Shown: positions 8,515 through 16,869 of the stretch, piece after piece
Numbering within the stretch: position 1 is the first letter of the stretch
How the letters are laid out: each line of letters starts with the position of its first letter
Assembly (NCBI GenBank): GCA_964230215.1
Contig: CAXRGQ010000007.1
Coordinates: forward strand, 620,001-684,000
Origin: JAUILH01 sp964230215
GTDB lineage: Bacteria > Bacteroidota > Bacteroidia > Flavobacteriales_D > JAUILH01
DNA length: 64,000 bases
Direction of reading: 5' to 3'
Translations under genes and position numbers: made by a program
Notes under the pieces: model-generated
What the model was told of the DNA's origin: nothing
The model's input: the letters and a program-made list of their open reading frames with translations, nothing else
The model's database searches: none

Positions 8515-11500
8515 ATGATTGCTATGAGACATATACTGTGCGCTATTGTGTGTGTCTTCTTCTTTCAATCAAGTGCCCAAAAACATCATTTTGCTCAGTA
8601 CTCAATAGACATGGGCCTCAGCCAATCTCAGGTCACGAGTATTTCTCAATTTAAGACAGGCGAGTTGCTTGTGGCCACTCAAAGTGGGGGCCTAAACGTT
8701 TTTGATGGCAAGGAATTTCATCCACTATTTACTGAAGTAATAAACGGTGCGGCCATTTGGCAATTATTTAGAGCAAAGGATGGCACGGTTTGGGTGGCCA
8801 GCGACAATGGCTTATATCATATTAATAGCCTAAATTCTATAGAAAGACTTGGGTCATTTAAAGACCTAAAAACATCCTCAGTATGGTCAGTATATGAAGA
8901 TTCCAAGGGATTAATTTGGATAGGCACCAGCGATCAAGGCTTGTATGTTTACAACGGGAAAACTTTTCGCCATTTTGGTATAAACGATGGGCTAGAGTTT
9001 AGTGCTATCAATTCAATAGGTGAAGACAAAGAGGGAACAATTTGGGTGGGATCATTTGGATACGGAATTGCCAAAATTTCTAACTATGTTGCTGAAAATG
9101 TTACCCGGTTTTATGGTTTAGATGCCAGTGTTATCTACAAAATTTATTCTAGCAGTGATAGCACATTGATGTTAGCAACTGATGCTGGGGTGTGGTACAA
9201 AGATGAGGAAAGGTTCATACAGGTCCCCTACTTAAGTGAAGACGATCAATCTCTTGCATATTCAGGAATCGCACAGGATAGCTCGGGCATAATGTGGTTT
9301 GTAACCGAGAGCAAAGGCATCATTCAGTACGATACTCGCGACAATACCAAGTCTTATATCACACACGATAACGGCCTAGAGACAAATTACTTCTTTAATG
9401 TCTATGTTGACCACAACGCAAATTGCTGGTTCGGAACAGATGGAACCGGTGTTCTGCTATATAAAGGCGCAGCATTTAAGTCGTATGACAGAACTACAGG
9501 GCTTTCTAGTAATCAAGTACTCGTTATTCACGAAGAAAAGGACGGTAGTGTTTGGGTTGGAACGGATAGGGGTCTCGACTTGATGTTGCCTGACTCCTCC
9601 ATGAGTCCAAAATTACACTTTGACGTATCAAATAGTGTCTTACTGGACAATATGGTGCACTGTATTTTTCGTCAAAACGATACATTGTATGTAGGTACCG
9701 ACTTAGGTCTTAATTACATAGTAAATAAAGAGCTGCACACGGTTAAAGGGTTTTCTTCTCCTGTGTATCGAATTGTTCGTTTTCATGGGAGACTATTAAT
9801 TGCTTCCGAATTAGGAGTTTATAGTTTAAAAAAAGGTTTAATTAGCTTAGATAGTGAGCACTCTAATGATCAAGAGGGGGTTAACGAGCTTTGGGTCTCC
9901 AGTAAAGGAGATCTTTTTGTCTTGTCGTCTGAAAAGGTCTATCAATTCACGAGCAAGGGAAGAATCACTCTTGACACGCCAAACGAAACAAAGGGCTTTA
10001 TCGGAATATGTGAAGACAAGAATAGCAACACATATATAGCTCACCAAGGAGGTATTTTACTCAAGCGTAGCAATGGTTCTTGGAAAAACTATACTACCGC
10101 AAATGGTTTAAATCACAGTACTTCTTATTTTATTGAGTTTGCTGATAGTTTTTTATGGTACGGGCACTCATCTGGTTTAGACCGTATTACAATTGACAGC
10201 GTTGGAAATATTCTCGACATATATTCATTTAACCAAGATGATGGTTTTATGGGTATTGAAACCAATGACAAGGCCTTTGCAAAATCTGCAAATAGCACAT
10301 ACTGGATAGGCACCGTAAAAGGTTTGTTCTACTTTGATGCCAACAAGTTTATTCCAGACAACCACCCGCCAGTCTTGAGTATTTCTGGTCTTAAAATTGA
10401 CCATGGCGCCATTGATTGGAAGGAGGAATACCCCGATTTCGACAAAGGAGGACTTTTACCATCAAACCCTGTTTTTTCTTATACGCACAACAACATCACC
10501 ATCGACTTTAAAGCCTTAGATTACATTAACCCCGATAAAGTGCGCTACTCATTTAAGCTTGATGGCTATGACCCGGACTGGAGCCCGCTAAGCTCGGATG
10601 TAACTGTTTCATACACCTCTCTTCCGCCCGGCCAATATACCTTTATGGTAAAGTCGGTTGACCAGAATGGTAACTGGAGCAATGTTGCGAGCTACTCCTT
10701 CGAAATTGAGGGACCTTTTTATACTAAAACCTGGTTTCTGATAGTGTGTACTGTTCTGGCCGCAATACTTATCTATCTATTTATGATGATAAGAACTCGC
10801 AGGCTATCAAGATCAAAACGCCGCCTAGAAGAATTAGTTCGGCAACGAACAGACGAGCTTAGGGGCATTAACAGAAACTTAGAGCGACTAAGCCTTGTTG
10901 CAAGAGAAATCTATGACGCTGTGTTAATATGTGATGGAAATGGAGAGATTGAGTGGTATAACCATAGTTTTCATCAAATGGCTGGCTATAAGTCGCTAGA
11001 GGAGTTTCAGCGCTCAAAACTGTCAGAAATACACAACTTAAAACAACTAAGCTCCTACGAAAACATTCACGCTGTAATTCAGGGCTTTCACTCCAATAAA
11101 AAGCCCCATAGGTATGACAGTTACCATCTAAACAAGCTGGGTGAAAAGCGTTGGACAAGCGGTACATTAACCCCGATCTATAATAAACAGGGTGAATTGG
11201 CGAATATTATTGGTGTCTACACCGATATCACCGACAGAAAACGTTTTGAAGAAGAGCTCAAGGCAAAAAATAGGGAGCTAGAACAGCTATCCATGGTTGC
11301 CAGAAGGATGAATGAAGCCGTTATTATTTGTGACGAGCTTGGTTATATACAGTATTATAATCACAGTTACCATAATAGTCTAGGGTATAACGAAAACGAG
11401 TTCAAAGAACTAATGAAAGACAAACCCCGACTTCATGACTTAACCACCGAGTTTGATGTTGAGGCACTTATACAAGGTTTTCATACAGATTCCACTCCAT

Positions 11501-12450
11501 CTATTCAGGAGACACGTCAAACAACCAAAACAGGAGAGACAAGATGGACAACTAGTTCACTGACACCAGTATATAGAGACGGTATCTTACGAAACATAGT
11601 AATTGTGTCTACCGACATAACACAAAGACGTCTATTATCAGACCGAATTACTAAATACAATAAAGACCTAACTGACAGTATAGTTTACGCCAAACAGATT
11701 CAGCGAGCGGTCTTACCATCACCAGAAATACTTGATAAACATTTTGAAGACAACTTCATACTGTATAAACCAAAGGATATTGTATCGGGAGATTTTTATT
11801 GGTTTTCTAACATTCGTGGAGTATTTATTTTAGCGGCGGCTGATTGCACTGGACATGGCGTTCCTGGTGCATTTATGAGTATGATTGGTAATGAGTTTTT
11901 ACATCAAATTGTAAACAACAGCTATGTTGACTCTCCTGGTAAAGCCTTAGCAGAGCTAGATAAGCTTATCGTGCGCTCCTTACATCAAGATGTTAAAGGA
12001 TCAAACAACACAACTAAAGATGGAATGGACATTGCCTTGATGGCGATTGAAATGGAGTCTTTAAACGCACAGTTTTCAGGCGCGTTTAATCCGTTATACA
12101 TTATAAGAAATGGCGAGATAATAATTTATAACGCTACAAAAGAATCAATTGGAGGAAGCTATACAGGGCAAAAGACGTTTGATGTTCATGATATTCAGCT
12201 CCAAAAGGGAGATTGTGTATATATGTTTAGCGATGGTTTTACAGATCAGTTTGGCGGCCCAAAAGAAGCCAGTCAAGAAAGCATAGGTCTTGGTAAAAAG
12301 TTCACTAGAAAACAGTTTAGGTCTCTTCTAATTGAAGTATCTGGTCTTCCTATGCAAGAACAACATGATATCCTCAACAAACATTACGAAGAATGGAAGG
12401 GCGACTTAAACCAAATTGATGATGTACTGGTTGTAGGCTTCAGGGTTTAA
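8515..12450 (+). CDS. Membrane sensor with beta-propeller, Y_Y_Y domain, two PAS domains and SpoIIE phosphatase
   Basis: 1311 residues. A signal peptide (IVCVFFFQSSAQ) is followed by about 650 residues of two-component-regulator propeller repeats (repeated LIWIGTS-type strands). Then come a Y_Y_Y domain (SFKLDGYDPDWS), one membrane helix near 740-760, a short coiled coil, two PAS/PAC domains (about 797-915 and 918-1030) and a C-terminal SpoIIE/PP2C Ser/Thr phosphatase (DIVSGDFYW, AAADCTGHGVPGAF, MFSDGFTDQFGG). The propeller and Y_Y_Y unit usually feeds a histidine kinase in Bacteroidota (hybrid systems). Here the output is a phosphatase, so it probably controls a partner-switching anti-sigma or STAS pathway (inference). 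An alternative start is ATG 8524. No partner gene is adjacent. Confidence 0.93.
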   Translation: MIAMRHILCAIVCVFFFQSSAQKHHFAQYSIDMGLSQSQVTSISQFKTGELLVATQSGGLNVFDGKEFHPLFTEVINGAAIWQLFRAKDGTVWVASDNGLYHINSLNSIERLGSFKDLKTSSVWSVYEDSKGLIWIGTSDQGLYVYNGKTFRHFGINDGLEFSAINSIGEDKEGTIWVGSFGYGIAKISNYVAENVTRFYGLDASVIYKIYSSSDSTLMLATDAGVWYKDEERFIQVPYLSEDDQSLAYSGIAQDSSGIMWFVTESKGIIQYDTRDNTKSYITHDNGLETNYFFNVYVDHNANCWFGTDGTGVLLYKGAAFKSYDRTTGLSSNQVLVIHEEKDGSVWVGTDRGLDLMLPDSSMSPKLHFDVSNSVLLDNMVHCIFRQNDTLYVGTDLGLNYIVNKELHTVKGFSSPVYRIVRFHGRLLIASELGVYSLKKGLISLDSEHSNDQEGVNELWVSSKGDLFVLSSEKVYQFTSKGRITLDTPNETKGFIGICEDKNSNTYIAHQGGILLKRSNGSWKNYTTANGLNHSTSYFIEFADSFLWYGHSSGLDRITIDSVGNILDIYSFNQDDGFMGIETNDKAFAKSANSTYWIGTVKGLFYFDANKFIPDNHPPVLSISGLKIDHGAIDWKEEYPDFDKGGLLPSNPVFSYTHNNITIDFKALDYINPDKVRYSFKLDGYDPDWSPLSSDVTVSYTSLPPGQYTFMVKSVDQNGNWSNVASYSFEIEGPFYTKTWFLIVCTVLAAILIYLFMMIRTRRLSRSKRRLEELVRQRTDELRGINRNLERLSLVAREIYDAVLICDGNGEIEWYNHSFHQMAGYKSLEEFQRSKLSEIHNLKQLSSYENIHAVIQGFHSNKKPHRYDSYHLNKLGEKRWTSGTLTPIYNKQGELANIIGVYTDITDRKRFEEELKAKNRELEQLSMVARRMNEAVIICDELGYIQYYNHSYHNSLGYNENEFKELMKDKPRLHDLTTEFDVEALIQGFHTDSTPSIQETRQTTKTGETRWTTSSLTPVYRDGILRNIVIVSTDITQRRLLSDRITKYNKDLTDSIVYAKQIQRAVLPSPEILDKHFEDNFILYKPKDIVSGDFYWFSNIRGVFILAAADCTGHGVPGAFMSMIGNEFLHQIVNNSYVDSPGKALAELDKLIVRSLHQDVKGSNNTTKDGMDIALMAIEMESLNAQFSGAFNPLYIIRNGEIIIYNATKESIGGSYTGQKTFDVHDIQLQKGDCVYMFSDGFTDQFGGPKEASQESIGLGKKFTRKQFRSLLIEVSGLPMQEQHDILNKHYEEWKGDLNQIDDVLVVGFRV

Positions 12451-13610
12451 CGAATGATTAACCTCTTTTTAATTGGGTCTATCGTTTCCCCTTCTTTTGT
12501 TCCAATGAATATTACTACAAAGTATGTGCCCTTTTTAAGTGTGGCTCCAGACGCATCCTTTCCGCTCCAGTTCATGTCTTCAAGTCGGTGTGTCTCGAAA
12601 ACCTTTTCTTGTGTTCTTCCATCCATTACAACCATGGAGAATACCTCAACTTCTTGGATATTCGAGCAGTTGAACTTAAGCTCTTTTTTGTCAAACCCGC
12701 TAGGTGTTAAGACAATTCCACCATCAAAATCTAATAAAGACTCATCTATACTACAGGTAAAATTCGATTTAACGTTTACTGCAAACTCTTGATAGTCTTT
12801 GGCGTCACCTAAATTGCTTGTACAGCTTATAAAGTATGAACCCGGCTTTTCAAGCTCCACCTCATGTAATGGGCCCGAAAATGAAGTCGTGTTTCCTTGT
12901 TCATCTCTAAGCATCCACGTCACATCACCATTAGATTTCGCATCAAAATTAACTGTCAAAGGAGCATACCCTTCTTGTTTATCAACTGACGCAATTAATG
13001 AAAGCTCTTCCTTCTCTTCTTTCTTACTATCATCCTGTTTGTCCGGGCTGCTGCTATTAGAGTTATTTGCTGAGGCCATGTTATTGTCACCAGTTCTATT
13101 ATTAGATGATTCTGATGACTCCCCAGGGTTTTGATTCGAAGATGGCGAATTTGCACCAGAGCTTTCTTCATTGCGCTCTGGGGTCTCATTATGCTCACCA
13201 GCGTTATTTTTAACTGGATTCTCCTGCGTATTTTGAGTTGATGGTTCAATATTCTCCTTACCAGACTCTTCCTGTTCTGGATTATAGTCATTTAATTCAA
13301 CGGTCTCTTTAACCGTCTCTGTTAATTTTTCTGGAGTCTCTTCAACAATTTGCTGTTGTTGCTCATTCTCTTTATTGGTAGTGCTGTCATCTGAACTTGA
13401 AATATAAAGAGCAACTCCAACGCTTACAGCTGCCACAGCTGAAACACCAATTACAATCATTTTTGCAATAGACATACCGCCAGCAGCAGACGCTCCTGCA
13501 CCACTCATTAAACCAGACTGAACGCCTGCCCAAACCGAAGGGTCCACAGGTGCCTCAAAGTTTTTAAATCCTTCTTTAAAGGCTTCTTCTATGTGATCTT
13601 TTTTACTCAA
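12447..13610 (-). CDS. Membrane partner of an ECF sigma factor (putative anti-sigma) with PKD and gliding-type C-terminal domains
   Basis: 387 residues, starting one base after the sigma factor stop. The cytoplasmic N-terminus (EEAFKEGFKNFEAPVDPSVW) resembles the short helical tails of Bacteroidota anti-sigma proteins. One membrane helix follows near residues 48-70, then about 120 residues of low-complexity Glu/Asn/Ser linker. A PKD-like domain comes next (EGYAPLTVNFDA), and finally a domain resembling the T9SS type B / gliding-associated C-terminus (VFSMVVMDGRTQEKVFET, then WSGKDASGATLKKGTYFVVI). The layout suggests the periplasmic part senses or mimics surface cargo. The anti-sigma role is inferred from position and layout. 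The 3' end overlaps the preceding convergent gene by four bases. Confidence 0.8.
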   Translation of the reverse strand: MSKKDHIEEAFKEGFKNFEAPVDPSVWAGVQSGLMSGAGASAAGGMSIAKMIVIGVSAVAAVSVGVALYISSSDDSTTNKENEQQQQIVEETPEKLTETVKETVELNDYNPEQEESGKENIEPSTQNTQENPVKNNAGEHNETPERNEESSGANSPSSNQNPGESSESSNNRTGDNNMASANNSNSSSPDKQDDSKKEEKEELSLIASVDKQEGYAPLTVNFDAKSNGDVTWMLRDEQGNTTSFSGPLHEVELEKPGSYFISCTSNLGDAKDYQEFAVNVKSNFTCSIDESLLDFDGGIVLTPSGFDKKELKFNCSNIQEVEVFSMVVMDGRTQEKVFETHRLEDMNWSGKDASGATLKKGTYFVVIFIGTKEGETIDPIKKRLIIR

Positions 13611-13611
13611 T

Positions 13612-14148
13612 TTATCTCAAATCGTATTGTTCTACTATATTTCTAAGAAAAGCTTTTGCTCTTGAAAACTGGGATTTTGATGTGTTAACTGAAATATCTA
13701 ACTCATCTGCAATTTCCTTGTGGCTGTAACCTTCAATAACATACATGTTAAAAACGGCTCTATAACCCGATGGAATTTTTTGCAAAATATTGAGAAGATC
13801 CTCCGTAGCTAACCTGCTAAAAGCGTCATCATTATCGCTAGGTGCTAGGTATTCTGCTTCATCAATGTCTACAGAAAAACGCATATGCTTGTTTTTTCGT
13901 AAATGATCAAGCGCTGTGTTAACCACAATCCTTCTAATCCAACCCTCAAACGAACCCTTTTGTTCGTATGAGCTTAACTTATCAAAGACCTTTATGAACC
14001 CATCTTGTAAAATATCTGTGGCATCATCGTGACTATCTGCATAGCGTAAACACACACCCATCATTTTACCAGCGTACTTTTCATACAGCTTTTTTTGCGC
14101 AACCCTATCACCCTTAACGCATCCTTCAATAAGTTGCTCATCTGTCAT
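13612..14148 (-). CDS. ECF-type RNA polymerase sigma factor
   Basis: 178 residues with sigma region 2 (YADSHDDATDILQDGFIKVF) and region 4 helix-turn-helix (GYSHKEIADELDISVNTSKS). It directs RNA polymerase to a regulon of envelope or stress genes that cannot be read from this window. It is followed after one base by its putative membrane regulator. It is divergent from the lipoprotein gene at 14280, with 131 bases between. Confidence 0.94.
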   Translation of the reverse strand: MTDEQLIEGCVKGDRVAQKKLYEKYAGKMMGVCLRYADSHDDATDILQDGFIKVFDKLSSYEQKGSFEGWIRRIVVNTALDHLRKNKHMRFSVDIDEAEYLAPSDNDDAFSRLATEDLLNILQKIPSGYRAVFNMYVIEGYSHKEIADELDISVNTSKSQFSRAKAFLRNIVEQYDLR

Positions 14149-14257
14149 ATTTGCACTGGTTCGTTGATAAGACTCAAACTTTGTTTAAAAAGTTGCACCA
14201 AGATAAATTTTCTTTCAAGTTAATCCCAAGCATTTAGAATACAACCCCCTATTTTCT

Positions 14258-14265
14258 TACATTTG
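14258..14265 (+). promoter_or_regulatory. -7 promoter box upstream of the thioredoxin-like lipoprotein gene
   Basis: TACATTTG matches TAnnTTTG and lies 14 bases before the ATG at 14280, in the divergent region with the sigma factor gene. Confidence 0.45.
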
Positions 14266-14279
14266 CCCATATACTTTAC

Positions 14280-15533
14280 ATGAAAAATACGTACTTATAT
14301 TTAATTGTTGCTTTCCTCATTTCCGCTTGTACAAGCCAACAGAAGGGCCAAAGCGCAGCAAATATAGACACACCATCTCTTTTAGGAAGGTGGGTGGTAA
14401 ACATGGACCTGGGAAATGGTCAATATTTACCTTTCGAGCTTAGTTTTGAATCTGAAAGCAGTGCGAAAATCATTAATGGAGACGAAAATATCTTCTTACA
14501 AGATATTACTAGAAAGGGAGATTCGATCTTTATTTCATTACCTGTATTCGATTCTGAGATAAAAGCTAAACTGGTTGCAGACAAAACAATGACGGGTGCA
14601 TGGTATAATCATGCTAAAGGAGCCAATTACAAAATTTTGTTCACAGCAGACAGATCAGATCAGCCAAGATTTTCTTTTGAGGGTAATAAGGAGTCCTCCA
14701 TTACATTCACGGGGCAGAAGTGGCAAGTTACTTTCTCTCCCAATACCGATGATAGCTATGATGCAATTGGTGTGTTTAAAGAAGACTCCGAGGGTCGTTT
14801 GAGCGGAACCTTTATGACAGAAACGGGAGACTATCGATACTTATCAGGAAACCGATCTGGTAACGAAATAATGCTAAGTTGTTTTGATGGGTCACATGCG
14901 TTTTTGTTTACGGGGACCATTGACGATAAAAACAAAATTTCCGGGGTGTTTTGTTCGGGTACTCACTGGAAAGAACCTTGGAAGGCCTTACAAAACGATG
15001 ACGTTAAGCTAGCAGACCCATATGAGCTTACCTACTTGAAGGAAGGCTATGAAGGCATATCATTTCAGTTCCCCGATTTAGACAGCACAATCTTATCATA
15101 TCCAAGTCAAGCACAAGAGGGAAAAGTTGTGCTGATTCAAGTTATAGGCTCTTGGTGTCCAAACTGTATGGATGAAACTAGGCTTCTAAATAATTTTATA
15201 GAAAAATATCCAAACAATCAGCTAGAAGTTATTGGCTTGTGCTTTGAAGTGCCAAACGATTTTAATGATGCGGTTAGAAACATTCGCCGTATGCAGGCGT
15301 CTCTTGATGTGAAATATACCTTACTGTATGCTGGCAAGGCAAGCAAGTCAGAAGCCGCAAAAAAACTGCCCATGCTTAATCACATCATGTCTTACCCAAC
15401 ATTAATCTTCATTGACAAAAAAGGATCTATTAGAAAAATTCACACTGGTTTTTATGGTCCTGGTACGGGTGAAAGATATAATCAAACTGTATCAGAGTTT
15501 ACTTCATTACTAGACCAGCTTATAAACGAGTAA
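14280..15533 (+). CDS. Lipoprotein with C-terminal TlpA/ResA-like thioredoxin domain
   Basis: 417 residues. The signal peptide ends in the lipobox FLISAC, so it should be lipid-anchored in the envelope. Residues about 30-240 form an all-beta region of the kind found in Bacteroidota TlpA-like lipoproteins. The C-terminal thioredoxin fold has the redox motif GSWCPNCMDE and a cis-Pro region (MSYPTLIFID). It likely reduces or exchanges disulfides of exported proteins. Its 3' end overlaps the convergent P450 gene by 14 bases. Confidence 0.88.
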   Translation: MKNTYLYLIVAFLISACTSQQKGQSAANIDTPSLLGRWVVNMDLGNGQYLPFELSFESESSAKIINGDENIFLQDITRKGDSIFISLPVFDSEIKAKLVADKTMTGAWYNHAKGANYKILFTADRSDQPRFSFEGNKESSITFTGQKWQVTFSPNTDDSYDAIGVFKEDSEGRLSGTFMTETGDYRYLSGNRSGNEIMLSCFDGSHAFLFTGTIDDKNKISGVFCSGTHWKEPWKALQNDDVKLADPYELTYLKEGYEGISFQFPDLDSTILSYPSQAQEGKVVLIQVIGSWCPNCMDETRLLNNFIEKYPNNQLEVIGLCFEVPNDFNDAVRNIRRMQASLDVKYTLLYAGKASKSEAAKKLPMLNHIMSYPTLIFIDKKGSIRKIHTGFYGPGTGERYNQTVSEFTSLLDQLINE

Positions 15534-16818
15534 GTTTAGCCATAACTCTGCCTTTAGGTCTTAGTGTAATTAGTGGGTCGACATCTATATACTCTTCTAT
15601 ATCAATTGAGGTGTTTTGCAGAATTTTAACCGCTGTAATCTGCATTTCCAGCATAGCAAAATTATTTCCTATGCAGAACCTTGGGCCACCACCAAAAGGG
15701 AAATATTGAAACTTATCATAACTTTTGTCTCCCAAAAATCTATCTGGATTAAATAGCAATGGCTCATCCCAATACTCGTCGCTAATATGAATTTGCTTAG
15801 TACATATAAGAATGTTGTCCCCTCTTTTCACCTTGGTAGGACCAATTTGATCATCTCCAATTGCTCGCCTACCTACAATCCAAACAGGAGGATATAAGCG
15901 CATGGTTTCTTCTAAACAAGCCTTCAAATATGGGTTAGCATAGCTCCATGCATCATTCTTTAACTCTTCTTGTAGCTTGGTTCTTATCTCTGGGTGTTTG
16001 CTCATTAAATATACCCACCAAGTAAGGGCGTTCGCTGTAGTTTCATGACCAGCTAAAAAGAGTGTCATTACCTCATCCCTCAGCTGAGTGTTGTTCATCA
16101 TGGCTCCGGTCTCCTCGTCTTCTGCGTACATCAACATATCCAGTAAATCGTCGTTACGTGCTCCAGATGCTCGTCTTTCATCAATAATACCATTTACAAC
16201 ACTGTTGAGGTCGTATATCGCCTTTCTGAACTTTTTATTGTCTGGACTTGGCACCCACAATGGCCAATTTGCTAATCGCTTAATTCGTCCATAACTCATT
16301 TCCATCGCATCCGCTAAGGCATCTTCCACAATATCCTCTTTTCCTTTAACGTTGGTTGAAAAAAGTGTTTTGCTCACAATGTCCATCGTTAAGCGCATCA
16401 TAAAGTCATGAATATCTGTTCTTTGTTGGTCCATTAATTTCGAAATCCACTCATCTATGGTGTCCTCCATTACTTTTTGAAAACCTGCTATTTTCTTTTT
16501 GTGAAAAGCGGGCTGCGCTAATCTTCTTTGTGATAACCAGCTCTCGCCTTCATTTGTAAGCAAACCAAGGCCTAATAATGGCATCAGTTGTCTATACTCA
16601 ATACCTTTGTGATAATTTTTGTTGTTGGTCTGAAGGACGTGTTTAACAAGATCGGGCGCCGTAATGTTAATCATTGGTAAATAGCCAAATCGAAATGACT
16701 GAATTCCCTTGTTTTCTTTGGCCATGTTTTCAAAGAACCCAATAGGGTCCTTCTTGAACTCAAAGCCCTGTCCAAAAATAAAATGTCCTTTAACGTAGTG
16801 GTGCTTATAATCAGCCAT
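15520..16818 (-). CDS. Cytochrome P450
   Basis: 432 residues, a full-length soluble P450. The I-helix oxygen-activation motif is AGHETTANALTW, the K-helix ExxR is EETMRLYP, and the heme-thiolate loop is FPFGGGPRFCIG with Cys382 as axial ligand. No membrane anchor is seen. No ferredoxin or reductase gene is adjacent. The AGHETT form and overall look resemble the fatty-acid-hydroxylase-like bacterial P450s, but the substrate cannot be told. Confidence 0.95.
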   Translation of the reverse strand: MADYKHHYVKGHFIFGQGFEFKKDPIGFFENMAKENKGIQSFRFGYLPMINITAPDLVKHVLQTNNKNYHKGIEYRQLMPLLGLGLLTNEGESWLSQRRLAQPAFHKKKIAGFQKVMEDTIDEWISKLMDQQRTDIHDFMMRLTMDIVSKTLFSTNVKGKEDIVEDALADAMEMSYGRIKRLANWPLWVPSPDNKKFRKAIYDLNSVVNGIIDERRASGARNDDLLDMLMYAEDEETGAMMNNTQLRDEVMTLFLAGHETTANALTWWVYLMSKHPEIRTKLQEELKNDAWSYANPYLKACLEETMRLYPPVWIVGRRAIGDDQIGPTKVKRGDNILICTKQIHISDEYWDEPLLFNPDRFLGDKSYDKFQYFPFGGGPRFCIGNNFAMLEMQITAVKILQNTSIDIEEYIDVDPLITLRPKGRVMAKLTRL

Positions 16819-16869
16819 GACACGTGGTATTACAAAATTTAGTAACTTTTCACTTCCAAAATCATCGCT

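Noticed and set aside
12454..13134. Plus-strand reading frames opposite the sigma partner gene
   Set aside because: They are antisense shadows of the Ser/Glu/Asn-rich linker, with no signal peptide, domain or plausible start context.
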